Shown here: positions 1 to 9,173 of the stretch, piece by piece
How positions within the stretch are numbered: position 1 is the first letter of the stretch
Layout: each line of letters starts with the position of its first letter
NCBI RefSeq assembly: GCF_000632455.1
Contig: NZ_JFYL01000008.1
Coordinates: 1 to 64,000 of the forward strand
Direction: 5' to 3'
DNA: 64,000 nt
Origin: Acinetobacter sp. Ver3
GTDB taxonomy: Bacteria; Pseudomonadota; Gammaproteobacteria; Pseudomonadales; Moraxellaceae
Notes under the pieces: generated by a model
What the model saw: the letters and a program-made list of their open reading frames with translations, nothing else
What the model was told of the DNA's origin: nothing
The model's database searches: none
Made by a program: the position numbers and the translations under genes

Positions 1-778
1 GCAAGGTCCTAAGTTTTCTGCTGAAATGGAAGCACATGTTCGTGAATATGGTGTCGACATCATGAACTTACAACGTGTGTCTGACATCAAAGGTGCGGAT
101 GAAACTGCCAACGGTTTAGTTGAAGTGACTTTAGAGAATGGTGCAAAACTTGAATCGAAAACGGTCATCCTGTCTACAGGTGCACGTTGGAGAGAAATGA
201 ATGTACCCGGTGAGCAAGAATACAAAACACGTGGTGTTGCGTACTGCCCACACTGTGATGGTCCATTGTTCAAAGGCAAACGTGTGGCTGTGATCGGTGG
301 TGGTAACTCTGGTGTTGAAGCTGCGATTGATTTGGCTGGGATTGTTGAGCATGTCACTTTAGTTGAGTTTGATACTAAGCTGCGTGCTGACCAAGTCCTT
401 CAAGACAAGTTAACCAGTCTTCCAAACACGACGGTCATCAAAAATGCGTTGTCTACGGAAGTAGTCGGTGATGGCAAACAAGTGACTGCACTGAAATACA
501 AAGACCGTGCGACGGATGAAGAGCACATTGTTGAACTTGCGGGCATCTTCGTACAAATTGGTTTGTTACCCAACACGGATTTCTTAAAAGAAACTCAAGT
601 TGAATTAACCAACCGTGGTGAGATTGTGATTAACGATCGCAACGAAACCAATGTAAAAGGTGTATTTGCTGCGGGTGACTGTACAACAGTACCTTATAAA
701 CAAATCATCATTGCCACTGGTGAAGGCGCGAAAGCTTCACTGTCAGCGTTTGATTACATCATTCGTTCTGGACAGTAA
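1..778 (+). CDS. ahpF: Alkyl hydroperoxide reductase subunit F, C-terminal part (cut by window edge)
   Basis: Flavoprotein disulfide reductase that passes electrons from NADH to the peroxiredoxin AhpC for peroxide detoxification in the cytoplasm. The frame is open from base 2, so the N-terminal part lies outside the window. Visible are the redox-active CPHC motif, the Rossmann glycine motif VIGGGNSG, and the C-terminal FAD-binding [12 protein letters not shown] segment. The wording is close to enterobacterial AhpF, including the [13 protein letters not shown] stretch, and this favours AhpF over thioredoxin reductase. A strong terminator follows the stop codon. Confidence 0.95.
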   Translation, partial: QGPKFSAEMEAHVREYGVDIMNLQRVSDIKGADETANGLVEVTLENGAKLESKTVILSTGARWREMNVPGEQEYKTRGVAYCPHCDGPLFKGKRVAVIGGGNSGVEAAIDLAGIVEHVTLVEFDTKLRADQVLQDKLTSLPNTTVIKNALSTEVVGDGKQVTALKYKDRATDEEHIVELAGIFVQIGLLPNTDFLKETQVELTNRGEIVINDRNETNVKGVFAAGDCTTVPYKQIIIATGEGAKASLSAFDYIIRSGQ

Positions 779-808
779 TTTCAGCCTCAACATACCGCAT
801 TCAAGTGT

Positions 809-843
809 AGCCCTGAGAAAACTCTTTCTCAGGGCTTTTTTAT
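809..843 (+). terminator. Rho-independent terminator after ahpF
   Basis: A stem of AGCCCTGAGAAA pairing with TTTCTCAGGGCT is followed by a run of T residues. It lies about 30 bases after the ahpF stop. Confidence 0.9.
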
Positions 844-952
844 AAGCCAATATTATCTTTACAATTTTTGAATAAAACTTTATTTAAAATCTGCTTATAT
901 TGTTCTCATCCATGCTACTTGGATACTCATTGAATTAAAAAAGGAAGATAAA

Positions 953-1297
953 ATGAATAAGATTCTTGTTGCTTTAGGTCTTGCTGCTACAGTTGCTTTG
1001 GTTGGGTGTAATAAGGATAAAGCTCCTGAAACTGGCGCGACAACTGGTGAACATTTAGAAAATGCTGCTGAACAAGCGGGTGCAGATATTCAAAATGCAA
1101 CTGAAGATGCAGCTCAATCAACTGCAACTGCAGTCGACAATGCTGCTGATGCGACAGCACAAGCTGCAGATAATGCTGCTGCACATGCTGAAAACGCTGC
1201 GCACAACGCTTCAGAAGCGGCTAAAGAAGCAACTGCTAATGCTGCGGCAGCTGTAGAAGAAGGTGCAGCGAATGTAAAAGAAAAAGCTCAACAATAA
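953..1297 (+). CDS. Alanine-rich small lipoprotein
   Basis: A 114-residue protein with a signal peptide ending in the lipobox LVGC, so it is probably a lipid-anchored envelope protein. The mature part is almost entirely Ala, Glu, Asn and Asp in repeated A-x-N-A-A units. It would form a long amphipathic helix similar to LEA-like or entericidin-associated proteins. AGGAAG lies just upstream of the ATG and a terminator follows. No enzymatic motif is visible; a role in envelope stress or protection is only a guess. Confidence 0.8.
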   Translation: MNKILVALGLAATVALVGCNKDKAPETGATTGEHLENAAEQAGADIQNATEDAAQSTATAVDNAADATAQAADNAAAHAENAAHNASEAAKEATANAAAAVEEGAANVKEKAQQ

Positions 1298-1314
1298 TTT
1301 GAGTTTTACCAATT

Positions 1315-1342
1315 AAAGCCTCTTTAGAGGCTTTAATTTTTT
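1315..1342 (+). terminator. Rho-independent terminator after the Ala-rich lipoprotein
   Basis: The hairpin AAAGCCTC/GAGGCTTT is followed by AATTTTTTC, directly after the lipoprotein stop. Confidence 0.85.
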
Positions 1343-1446
1343 CTCTAACAGAGGAATTTTACAGCCCCAAGATACGAATCAAGCCTATACTGTATGAATA
1401 GCAACTCATTTTTGAATAACATTTTCAGATAATAAGACAAAATCCT

Positions 1447-2148
1447 ATGAGCTATTCGCACCATACAGAACCACATTATATACATCGCACAGGTTGGTTA
1501 AGAGCTGCTGTTCTTGGTGCCAACGACGGTATAATTTCAGTCACTAGTTTAATCATGGGGATGGCAGCAAGTGGCGCGAATCAACATACCCTTTTAATCA
1601 CTTGTATTGCTGGTTTGATTGCAGGCGCAACGTCCATGGCAGCTGGTGAATATATTTCAGTAAAATCTCAGTCTGATATTGAAGAAGCTGATCTAAAGTT
1701 TGAAGCAAGTGAGTTAGCACGAAATCCACAAATCGAACTGAAAGAATTAACGCATATTTATATACAAAGAGGACTATCACCCGAACTTGCTCATCAAGTT
1801 GCTATACAACTGAGCGAGCATGATGCGTTAGCTGCACATGCACGTGATGAAATTGGTATCCATGAAAATACAACAGCTCAACCTTTTCAAGCCGCTTGGT
1901 CTTCTGCCACCGCCTTTTCAATAGGCGCAGCTTGCCCGATGATCGCTATACTGATCAGTCCTCCTGCATATTTAGAATACAGTGTTGCCTTTTTTTGCAT
2001 TTTAGCGTTATTTATTCTAGGGGCTTTATCTGGATATTTTGCTGGAACGTCTAAAGTAAAATCTGCATTGCGAATTACGCTTTGGGGAATCGCAGCGATG
2101 GCATTTTCAAGTTGGATTGGCTCACTGTTTAATGTACATGTCGGCTAA
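1447..2148 (+). CDS. VIT1/CCC1-family membrane transporter
   Basis: A 233-residue integral membrane protein of the vacuolar iron transporter (VIT1/CCC1) family, which moves Fe2+ or Mn2+ across membranes. The hallmark N-terminal stretch LGANDGIISVTSL lies in the first membrane segment, and the second has the SMAAGEYISVKSQ signature. A hydrophilic loop at about residues 75-140 is the family metal-binding region. Three more hydrophobic segments follow, and the length is normal for bacterial members. The substrate cannot be told from sequence. Confidence 0.9.
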   Translation: MSYSHHTEPHYIHRTGWLRAAVLGANDGIISVTSLIMGMAASGANQHTLLITCIAGLIAGATSMAAGEYISVKSQSDIEEADLKFEASELARNPQIELKELTHIYIQRGLSPELAHQVAIQLSEHDALAAHARDEIGIHENTTAQPFQAAWSSATAFSIGAACPMIAILISPPAYLEYSVAFFCILALFILGALSGYFAGTSKVKSALRITLWGIAAMAFSSWIGSLFNVHVG

Positions 2149-2279
2149 CATATAAGAATTACAAATATATAAAATCAATATTACTCAGCAGCATTTAATG
2201 CATAAATGCAGTGTAGGACTATCAACCCACAATCAATCAATTAAAATACTGATGTGTTTTATCAGCTTTTCTTATCTTC

Positions 2280-3491
2280 ATGTCCATTATTGCAGCTCAA
2301 TCTGACCGATCACAGTCATCGGTCTGGATCGCTATTGTTTTATTGATTGTAGGCACCTTTGGTGCTTATCAAATTGTGGGAATTAATCAAGCCCTGTTAT
2401 TCCTTATTGGTGGTGCGCTTGGTATGACGCTCTACCATGCATCATTTGGTTTTACATCGAGCTGGCGCGTTTTTATTAAAGAACGCAAAGGTCGTGGTTT
2501 ACGTGCACAAATGATTATGCTCGCACTGGCAGTACTGCTCTTCTTCCCAGCTTTAGGTGCAGGTGAGTTATTTGGTCAACCAGTTAAAGGCAACGTCAAT
2601 CCCGTATCGATGTCCGTGATGATTGGTGCATTTATTTTCGGAATTGGCATGCAACTGGGTGGTGGTTGCGCATCTGGGACACTCTATACAGTCGGTGGTG
2701 GTAGCTCACGTATGCTGATCACTCTATTCTTTTTCTGTTTAGGCTCACTGATCGCTACTTCACATATTGAATGGTGGTTTGCACTGCCACATTTAGCCCC
2801 TATTTCAGTAGTACAAAGCTTTGGTGTTATTCCAGCGCTAATACTCAATTTCGTGCTATTTGGTTTGATCGCATTAGCAACAGTCTACTTCGAGAAAAAA
2901 CGCCACGGTCAGCTTGAACAAGAACCTGTTACAGCACATCAAGGCTGGAAACGTTTCCTAAAGGGACCATGGCCTTTAATTTGGGGTGGTATTATTCTCA
3001 CCCTGCTTAATTTCGCCACGCTTGCATTGGCTGGTCGCCCATGGGGTGTCACATCTGCACTCGCAGTATGGGCAGCGAAAGGTGCAACATTGGTCGGAAT
3101 TGATGTAACAGCTTGGGACTATTGGCAACAACCTGGAAATGCGAAAGCTTTAGCAAATTCGTTGTGGTTTGATATCACCTCCATGATGAATTTTGGCATC
3201 ATGCTCGGCGCTTTACTTGCAGCAGGTCTCGCTGGAAAATTTGCACCGAGTCTCAATATCCCTAAACGCTCAATTCTCGCAGCAGTCATTGGGGGTATCA
3301 TGTTGGGTTATGGCGCTCGATTAGCATACGGTTGTAACATCGGTGCTTATTTCAGCGGCATTGCATCAGGCAGTTTACATGGTTGGTTATGGCTGATTTT
3401 CGCTTTTATTGGTAATGGTATAGGTGTGAAACTTCGTCCAATATTTTTTCCGAATGAAAAGCCTCAGCCTGAAAAACTTACAGGTTGCTAA
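2280..3491 (+). CDS. YeeE/YedE-family sulfur (thiosulfate) transporter
   Basis: A 403-residue polytopic membrane protein made of two homologous YeeE/YedE halves. Each half carries the conserved cysteine-bearing motif: GGGCASGTLY near residue 130 and YGCNIGAYF near residue 350. In characterised TsuA-like proteins such cysteines relay thiosulfate through the membrane. The length matches the two-domain type rather than the half-size PmpA/B pairs. No convincing ribosome site precedes the first ATG, so the start is less sure than the identity. A terminator follows. Confidence 0.88.
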   Translation: MSIIAAQSDRSQSSVWIAIVLLIVGTFGAYQIVGINQALLFLIGGALGMTLYHASFGFTSSWRVFIKERKGRGLRAQMIMLALAVLLFFPALGAGELFGQPVKGNVNPVSMSVMIGAFIFGIGMQLGGGCASGTLYTVGGGSSRMLITLFFFCLGSLIATSHIEWWFALPHLAPISVVQSFGVIPALILNFVLFGLIALATVYFEKKRHGQLEQEPVTAHQGWKRFLKGPWPLIWGGIILTLLNFATLALAGRPWGVTSALAVWAAKGATLVGIDVTAWDYWQQPGNAKALANSLWFDITSMMNFGIMLGALLAAGLAGKFAPSLNIPKRSILAAVIGGIMLGYGARLAYGCNIGAYFSGIASGSLHGWLWLIFAFIGNGIGVKLRPIFFPNEKPQPEKLTGC

Positions 3492-3512
3492 TCAGCAAAT
3501 ATCGATATTTAA

Positions 3513-3543
3513 GAACGCCTAATTTCAATTGGGCGTTTTTTTA
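3513..3543 (+). terminator. Terminator after the YeeE/YedE gene
   Basis: The stem AACGCC/GGCGTT with a T tract lies 20 bases past the stop codon. Confidence 0.85.
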
Positions 3544-3705
3544 TCTTTCTATAATGCAATTACAACCATTCAAGAGGATAAGAAAGAAAAAGAAAGGAGT
3601 ATTAAATTTTTAGCCGATTGAAATCAGCTACGCCACCAAAGTTTGTTCTTATAATAAATCTTAATGCGCTTACTCTGAGTTTGTTAAATGCTGCATCATC
3701 TATAT

Positions 3706-3730
3706 AAAAAACCCATCCGTAGATGGGCTT
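3706..3730 (-). terminator. Terminator of dctA
   Basis: Read on the minus strand, the stem AGCCCATC/GATGGGTT is followed by six T residues. It ends the dctA transcript about 25 bases after its stop. Confidence 0.85.
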
Positions 3731-3754
3731 AAGATTTAGATATTAAACGTGAAA

Positions 3755-5053
3755 TCAAGCCTCTACTTTCTTTTTCAAAGTTGCATCTAATTGTTCTTTA
3801 TCTAATGCATTATCCCAACGTGCTACAACAATTGCTGCACAAGCATTCCCAACAAGGTTAGTTAACGCGCGGCATTCAGACATAAAGCGGTCGATACCTA
3901 AAATAAGCGCCATCCCTGCAACAGGTAATGCAGGAACAACAGATAATGTAGCTGCGAGAGTAATAAAGCCCGCACCCGTTACACCTGCAGCCCCTTTTGA
4001 ACTAATCATCGCTACCAATAAAATTGTAATCTGTTCCCAAATGGTCAAATCGATATTACAGGCTTGAGCAATAAAAAGAGCAGCCATCGTCATATAGATA
4101 TTTGTACCATCTAAATTAAATGAATATCCAGTTGGAATGACCAAACCAACGACCGACTTTTCACAACCCGCTTTTTCCATTTTATTCATCAGCGTTGGCA
4201 GTGCAGCTTCAGAAGAGCTCGTGCCTAATACTAACCATAATTCATCTTTGATATAGCGGATGAGATCAATGATAGAAAATCCATTGTATCGTGCAACTGC
4301 TCCCAGAATAAGCAGAACAAATAAAAGTGAAGTAATATAGAACGTTACGATTAATAATAGTAAATTTCCAATACTTGAAATACCGAAAGCACCAATCGTA
4401 TACGCCATCGCACCAAATGCACCAATTGGAGCTAGTTTCATCAACATACCGACAAGGTAAAATACCGGAGCGGTCAGTGTCGTTAAGAAGTCTGTAACTG
4501 GTTTCCCTTTTTCACCCACCGCTGCAAGCGCTAAACCAAATAGAACAGCAACAAATAAAACCTGAAGAATATCACCACCCGCCAAAGGACTGATTAAAGT
4601 CTTTGGTATGATATTCATGAAGAAGTCAACAATAGAGGCATCCTGAGCTTTTTCAACATAAGTTGAAACTTTGTCACCTTCTAAAGCAGCAGGATCGATA
4701 TTAAGACCTTTACCCGGCTGAATAAGATTGGCAACAATCATGCCCACAATCAGCGCAAGCGTAGAGAAAGTTAAAAAGTAAGCCATTGCTTTACCCGTCA
4801 CTCGCCCCACTGCACCCATATTCGTCATACCAGCAATACCCGTGACCACAGTCAAGAAAATAACGGGTGCGATGATCATTTTGACGATTTTAATAAAAGC
4901 ATCGCCAAGAGGTTTTAAACTTGCCCCCAACTCAGGCATAAAATGTCCAAGTGTGACACCCGCAATAATTGCAAAGATGACTTGAACATATAAAATTTGA
5001 TAAAACTTTTGCTTCTTAGGTGGTTGAGATTGCTCATCAACGTGAATATCCAT
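3755..5053 (-). CDS. dctA: C4-dicarboxylate:cation symporter DctA
   Basis: A member of the dicarboxylate/amino-acid:cation symporter family that takes up succinate, fumarate and malate across the inner membrane. The protein follows DctA closely: MIIAPVIF near the N-terminus, the serine-rich re-entrant loop [22 protein letters not shown], the second hairpin [13 protein letters not shown], and LGIDRFMSE with NLVGNACA at the C-terminus. The chosen ATG at 5053 has AGAAGGG seven bases ahead; an ATG 15 codons upstream lacks this. GltP is the main alternative, but the residue pattern fits DctA better. Confidence 0.88.
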   Translation of the reverse strand: MDIHVDEQSQPPKKQKFYQILYVQVIFAIIAGVTLGHFMPELGASLKPLGDAFIKIVKMIIAPVIFLTVVTGIAGMTNMGAVGRVTGKAMAYFLTFSTLALIVGMIVANLIQPGKGLNIDPAALEGDKVSTYVEKAQDASIVDFFMNIIPKTLISPLAGGDILQVLFVAVLFGLALAAVGEKGKPVTDFLTTLTAPVFYLVGMLMKLAPIGAFGAMAYTIGAFGISSIGNLLLLIVTFYITSLLFVLLILGAVARYNGFSIIDLIRYIKDELWLVLGTSSSEAALPTLMNKMEKAGCEKSVVGLVIPTGYSFNLDGTNIYMTMAALFIAQACNIDLTIWEQITILLVAMISSKGAAGVTGAGFITLAATLSVVPALPVAGMALILGIDRFMSECRALTNLVGNACAAIVVARWDNALDKEQLDATLKKKVEA

Positions 5054-5587
5054 GGAAGACCCTTCTAATTCAAAAAGTGAATCCATTGTTAAATGCAATA
5101 AATTTCACACTCAAAAACGAATTGCGCGTTAAATAGTTTCAAAGGTCGAAATTCTAGTGATATTCACTTTTTGAATGAATAAATTGGGCTTAACTATTAG
5201 TCTAAGAAAAAAAAATTTACGAAGTCTAATTGAACTGAGATGGCTAAATATGAATCGTTATCAAAATTAACTCGTATAAAATTAAGTTTTGATATTTTTA
5301 GAAAAAAAATTGAAATTAAAAATTTATAAGTGAATTTTGAATATTAAATATACAAAAAATTTTATTTTATGACCCAATATATATCTATAAAGTATAATTA
5401 AATTTCAATGTAATTTAAGAACAAAATATATAAATATATAATTCAATAATTTATATGAATTACCCTTAAATAAATATAATCAAAAAATATTAAAAATTTT
5501 AGCTGTATAAATTTAAAACACTCTTAAATAATCGTTTTTATTATATTTTATTAAATAAATTCAATAACTTATTTTTAAAAAATCAGA
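5054..5587. other. Long AT-rich intergenic region upstream of dctA
   Basis: About 530 bases without a supportable gene. From roughly 5180 the stretch is extremely AT-rich with many A and T tracts, while the flanking genes are near 40% GC. It lies between the 3' end of the DUF4130 gene and the 5' end of dctA, so it must hold the dctA promoter. The composition suggests curved DNA or binding of a nucleoid protein, but no defined operator or hairpin was seen. Confidence 0.6.
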
Positions 5588-6367
5588 CTAAACCTGTTTT
5601 TCATTCATATATCTCCAATACCTTTTAGGTACGTATTGAACATGCAATTTAGGATTATCACGTGCCACTATATTTACACTCTTAAAATAATCCTTCCAAA
5701 GTTGATCATATAGCTCTTCTTGATCATCCAGTTCGATTGTAAATGATTGACTAGAACCTATATGGATATTTTGATCAATTTCGGCTGCATTTAAATTAAC
5801 TTGATGGACTTGTTTTAAATCATAGTAAATTCCGTAGCGCCGCTTCTCATCATAAATTAACCAACGCTGGTCTTGATAACGTGCTTTGAAATGCTTAGAG
5901 ATTAAAGGCAGAACATTAAAATCTGGTCTTACTAATGATAAAAATAAACCATCCTTACACTTTTTAAAGCGAACAAATGCCTCCATTCGGTGCTTTTCAC
6001 GACCAACTTGTTTAGCCCATTGTGCAAGCGCTAAAACATCATGATGACCGAAATTTTTTTCAACGGCATATTGGTGCTTAAAGATATAAATGGAATAATC
6101 AAATAGATGTTGGTATGCCACTTCCTGCTCAGACAAAAAAGTAAAATACCAATTACGCAAACTTGAAGCAGAAATTTTAGATTTTAAACCTTGCCAGACT
6201 CGTTCAGCTTGCTTTTCTTCACTGTAAACTCGGACTGACTCATCAAATAAATTCTGGTGAGCGTTTCCTTCAGTTTGAACTTTTACGTCGAACTCTTTGA
6301 ATTGAAAAGCTCTAAAAACACAGCACAGCAACCCAGTCATGGTACCATCAAAAACATACACAGCCAT
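5588..6367 (-). CDS. TIGR03915/DUF4130-type putative DNA metabolism protein
   Basis: A 259-residue soluble protein that begins MAVYVFDGTMTGLL, the typical opening of the TIGR03915 (DUF4130) family. These proteins are nearly always encoded beside a SplB-like radical SAM protein and are thought to work with it in DNA repair or modification. The C-terminal half has the expected pattern around FDYSIYIF and RYGIYYDL. The start codon abuts the stop of the upstream radical SAM gene, so the two are one operon. The biochemical role is unproven. Confidence 0.82.
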   Translation of the reverse strand: MAVYVFDGTMTGLLCCVFRAFQFKEFDVKVQTEGNAHQNLFDESVRVYSEEKQAERVWQGLKSKISASSLRNWYFTFLSEQEVAYQHLFDYSIYIFKHQYAVEKNFGHHDVLALAQWAKQVGREKHRMEAFVRFKKCKDGLFLSLVRPDFNVLPLISKHFKARYQDQRWLIYDEKRRYGIYYDLKQVHQVNLNAAEIDQNIHIGSSQSFTIELDDQEELYDQLWKDYFKSVNIVARDNPKLHVQYVPKRYWRYMNEKQV

Positions 6368-7627
6368 TTAAAACCCAAATCCTAGTTGAGGTGACAGTTG
6401 TTTCACATATTTTGATTGCCCACTTTGTAAAATTTGCTGGCGGATCTGATGAGCGTGCTGTTCTCTTTTAAACTTAGGTGTATCAGCACATCGAATAAAA
6501 TGTTGAGCACGATTATAAGCAACGCCTAAGCGCTTTAACTGATCGATATGAATTTTTCCAAAACGGCGAGCCTGTACAATTTTCTTAGCAGATCTCACAC
6601 CAATGCCAGGAACACGCATAATCATTTTATATTCAGCAGTATTAATATCCACTGGAAACTGCTCTGGATGTCTTAAAGCCCAACCTAATTTAGGATCAAC
6701 CTCTAAATCTAAATTGGGATGTGCTTCATCCACAATTTCGTTGGCTTCAAATCCATAAAAACGCATTAACCAATCTGATTGATATAAGCGATTTTCTCGC
6801 AATAACGGCGGTGCAGAACCTACAGCAGGTAAAGCAGACTCTTCTGGATTGATAGGTATATATCCTGAGTAATACACCCGTTTTAATTTAAAATCTTTAT
6901 AGTGCTTGTCAGCCATCAAGATTACATCACGATCTGTTTCGTGATGCGCACCGACCACCATTTGTGTTGTCTGACCAGCAGGCACAAATTTAGGAACCGA
7001 CTTGATTAGTTTTCTCTCATCTTTCAATTCAATCAAACGGTCTCTCACAATACCTAAATCTTTCTGCACTTCTGCATGCGACTTTTCAGGTGCAAATTTC
7101 ACCAAGCCTTCTTCTGTCGGCATTTCTAAGTTAATGCTCATCCGATCGACATACAGTCCAGCCTCATGAATAATTTCTTGCGAAGCACCCGGAATAGTTT
7201 TGAGATGAATGTACCCATTAAAATTTTCTTCCAGTCTTAATTTTTTTACGACTTGAAGCATTCTCTCCATGGTGTAATCCGCGGATTTAAAAATTCCTGA
7301 ACTTAAAAATAACCCTTCTATATAGTTTCGACGATAAAAATTAATGGTCAGATCTACCACTTCTTGGACGGTAAATGCCGCTCGCTTTACGTCATTTGAA
7401 CGGCGAGAGACACAATACGCACAATCATAAATACAGACATTTGAGAATAAAATTTTTAATAATGAAACACAGCGACCATCTTCGGTATAACTATGGCAAA
7501 TTCCGGAACCTGTATTACCAAGACCTTTATCTTTGTTCTTGCGGTTACTACCACTTGATGAACAAGACACATCATATTTGGCAGCATCAGCTAAAATCTG
7601 TAATTTTTCACGGATACGATCAGACAT
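6368..7627 (-). CDS. Putative DNA modification/repair radical SAM protein (TIGR03916)
   Basis: A 419-residue radical SAM enzyme with the cluster-binding motif C-x3-C-x2-C in VCIYDCAYC near residue 70. A helix-hairpin-helix DNA-binding motif, VPGIGVRSAKKI, lies in the C-terminal third. This arrangement matches the SplB-like TIGR03916 family paired with TIGR03915 proteins, predicted to act on damaged or modified DNA. The ATG at 7627 (MSDRIREKL) is preferred over an upstream ATG six codons earlier because family members start there. The operon mate follows without a gap. The exact DNA substrate is unknown. Confidence 0.88.
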   Translation of the reverse strand: MSDRIREKLQILADAAKYDVSCSSSGSNRKNKDKGLGNTGSGICHSYTEDGRCVSLLKILFSNVCIYDCAYCVSRRSNDVKRAAFTVQEVVDLTINFYRRNYIEGLFLSSGIFKSADYTMERMLQVVKKLRLEENFNGYIHLKTIPGASQEIIHEAGLYVDRMSINLEMPTEEGLVKFAPEKSHAEVQKDLGIVRDRLIELKDERKLIKSVPKFVPAGQTTQMVVGAHHETDRDVILMADKHYKDFKLKRVYYSGYIPINPEESALPAVGSAPPLLRENRLYQSDWLMRFYGFEANEIVDEAHPNLDLEVDPKLGWALRHPEQFPVDINTAEYKMIMRVPGIGVRSAKKIVQARRFGKIHIDQLKRLGVAYNRAQHFIRCADTPKFKREQHAHQIRQQILQSGQSKYVKQLSPQLGFGF

Positions 7628-7805
7628 ATATGTATGGGGAAGCAATGAGATTTCGAATATTATAATTGTTTATTTATTCTACTAAATGTCGCTGATCATT
7701 CATGCGACACAGTTTGACGCTTTGCATTTTCGCACTAAATAATGAATATAATTTGATTCTCCAATCATGATTGTGCAAAGTGAAATTAAATCATGGAGCT
7801 TGATT

Positions 7806-8855
7806 ATGTCTTTACTCGAACAATTATCCATTCAGCATCCTATTTTTTTAGCACCAATGGCTGGGGTATCCACACCAGAACTGGCAGCTGAAGTATCCAA
7901 TCAAGGTGGTTTAGGGTCTCTTGGTTTAGGTGCTGCCAGTATCGAAAATGCTCGTCAACAAATTGTTGCAACTCAAAAATTAACAGATTTACCCTTTCAG
8001 GTGAATTTCTTTTGCCACAAACCAGCTCAACTTGAGTCTGAACGGAATCGAAACTGGATTAATTATCTAAAACCTTACTTTGATAACTTTAATACTGAGC
8101 CCCCCAAAGAATTAAAATGTATTTACCCCAGTTTTTTAGATAATGATGATTTTTTAGATTTAGTCTTAGAAACTCGACCTAAGGCGGTGAGCTTTCACTT
8201 TGGGATACCTCATGCACATCAAATATCTGCCCTCAAGGAGGCTGGTATTATCACGATGGTATCAGCAACGAACTTAGCGGAAGCTAGAGCAATTGAAGAT
8301 GCTGGTATTGATATCATCATTGCACAAGGTATTGAAGCGGGAGGACACCGTGGTATTTTTAATGAGTATTTTGACAGTGCAATCAAAACAGCTGATTTAG
8401 TAAAATTACTTGTTCCTGCCTGCAAGATACCTGTCGTAGCAGCTGGTGGAATCATGAATGGATTTCAAGCTAAATATATGATGAATCTCGGAGCTTCAGC
8501 CGTACAACTCGGTACTGCATTTGTACAATGCAAGAGTTCAGCTGCTAATGCAGCTTATCGTAATGCATTATTAAGCAAGCCTTTAACTCAAATCACTTCA
8601 AGCATCTCTGGGCGACCAGCGAGAGGGATAATCAACAGTTGGTCAACTGTCATAGATTTACCTCAGCGTGAGTTAGTTGCTCCCTACCCTTATGCATATG
8701 ATTTAGGTAAACAACTTAATGCAACAGCATTAACCAACAAAGATGAAAGTTTCGGTGCATTCTGGGCAGGAAGTAATGTAAATCAAATCAGAGCTTTAGA
8801 AGCGCCTGATTTAATCAATCAAATCATATTAGAAATTGATCAATATGATGCTTAA
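7806..8855 (+). CDS. Nitronate monooxygenase family protein
   Basis: A 349-residue FMN-dependent TIM-barrel enzyme related to 2-nitropropane dioxygenase, which oxidises toxic nitronates. The N-terminus IFLAPMAGVSTPELAAEVS and the flavin/substrate loop GIEAGGHRG are family signatures. The AAGGIMNG and GASAVQLGTAF segments form the phosphate-binding barrel end. The ATG at 7806 has GGAG about seven bases ahead, so the open frame's upstream extension is not used. It stands alone. Confidence 0.88.
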   Translation: MSLLEQLSIQHPIFLAPMAGVSTPELAAEVSNQGGLGSLGLGAASIENARQQIVATQKLTDLPFQVNFFCHKPAQLESERNRNWINYLKPYFDNFNTEPPKELKCIYPSFLDNDDFLDLVLETRPKAVSFHFGIPHAHQISALKEAGIITMVSATNLAEARAIEDAGIDIIIAQGIEAGGHRGIFNEYFDSAIKTADLVKLLVPACKIPVVAAGGIMNGFQAKYMMNLGASAVQLGTAFVQCKSSAANAAYRNALLSKPLTQITSSISGRPARGIINSWSTVIDLPQRELVAPYPYAYDLGKQLNATALTNKDESFGAFWAGSNVNQIRALEAPDLINQIILEIDQYDA

Positions 8856-8928
8856 ATAATCGATAAAACCCATACCGAGATGTAGTTTTTTAATTTACAA
8901 TGAATTGTTAAATTATGTAGCGAAAAGT

Positions 8929-9099
8929 ATGGGTTTTGTATTGTTAGCACTTGTGGCGATTGGATTCGGAATAGACACCTATTCACATGCTCAAGATAAA
9001 GTTCAGTCCACTCAACATAATGTTGAGCAGCTAGATGCTCAAATTTTAAATCAAGATCAATCACATTCTTCTGAAGAGAAAAATCGGATTCTGAAATAA
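8929..9099 (+). CDS. Small single-span membrane protein
   Basis: A 56-residue protein starting at the ATG at 8929, with one N-terminal hydrophobic segment (MGFVLLALVAIGFGI) and a polar Gln/Glu/Asp/Ser-rich tail. A TTG eight codons upstream could also start it. The ribosome site is weak. Nothing identifies a function. It lies between the nitronate monooxygenase gene and the convergent dusB. Confidence 0.5.
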   Translation: MGFVLLALVAIGFGIDTYSHAQDKVQSTQHNVEQLDAQILNQDQSHSSEEKNRILK

Positions 9100-9173
9100 A
9101 TTTACAACCTCTTGAATCTCAACAGTAGAATGTATGAATAACTTATCTCAGTTGAGTGCTGACATATAGAAAC

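Noticed and set aside
7375-7665. Plus-strand open frame over the radical SAM gene start
   Set aside because: It is a shadow of the minus-strand gene with the Cys motif. The protein has no plausible domain.
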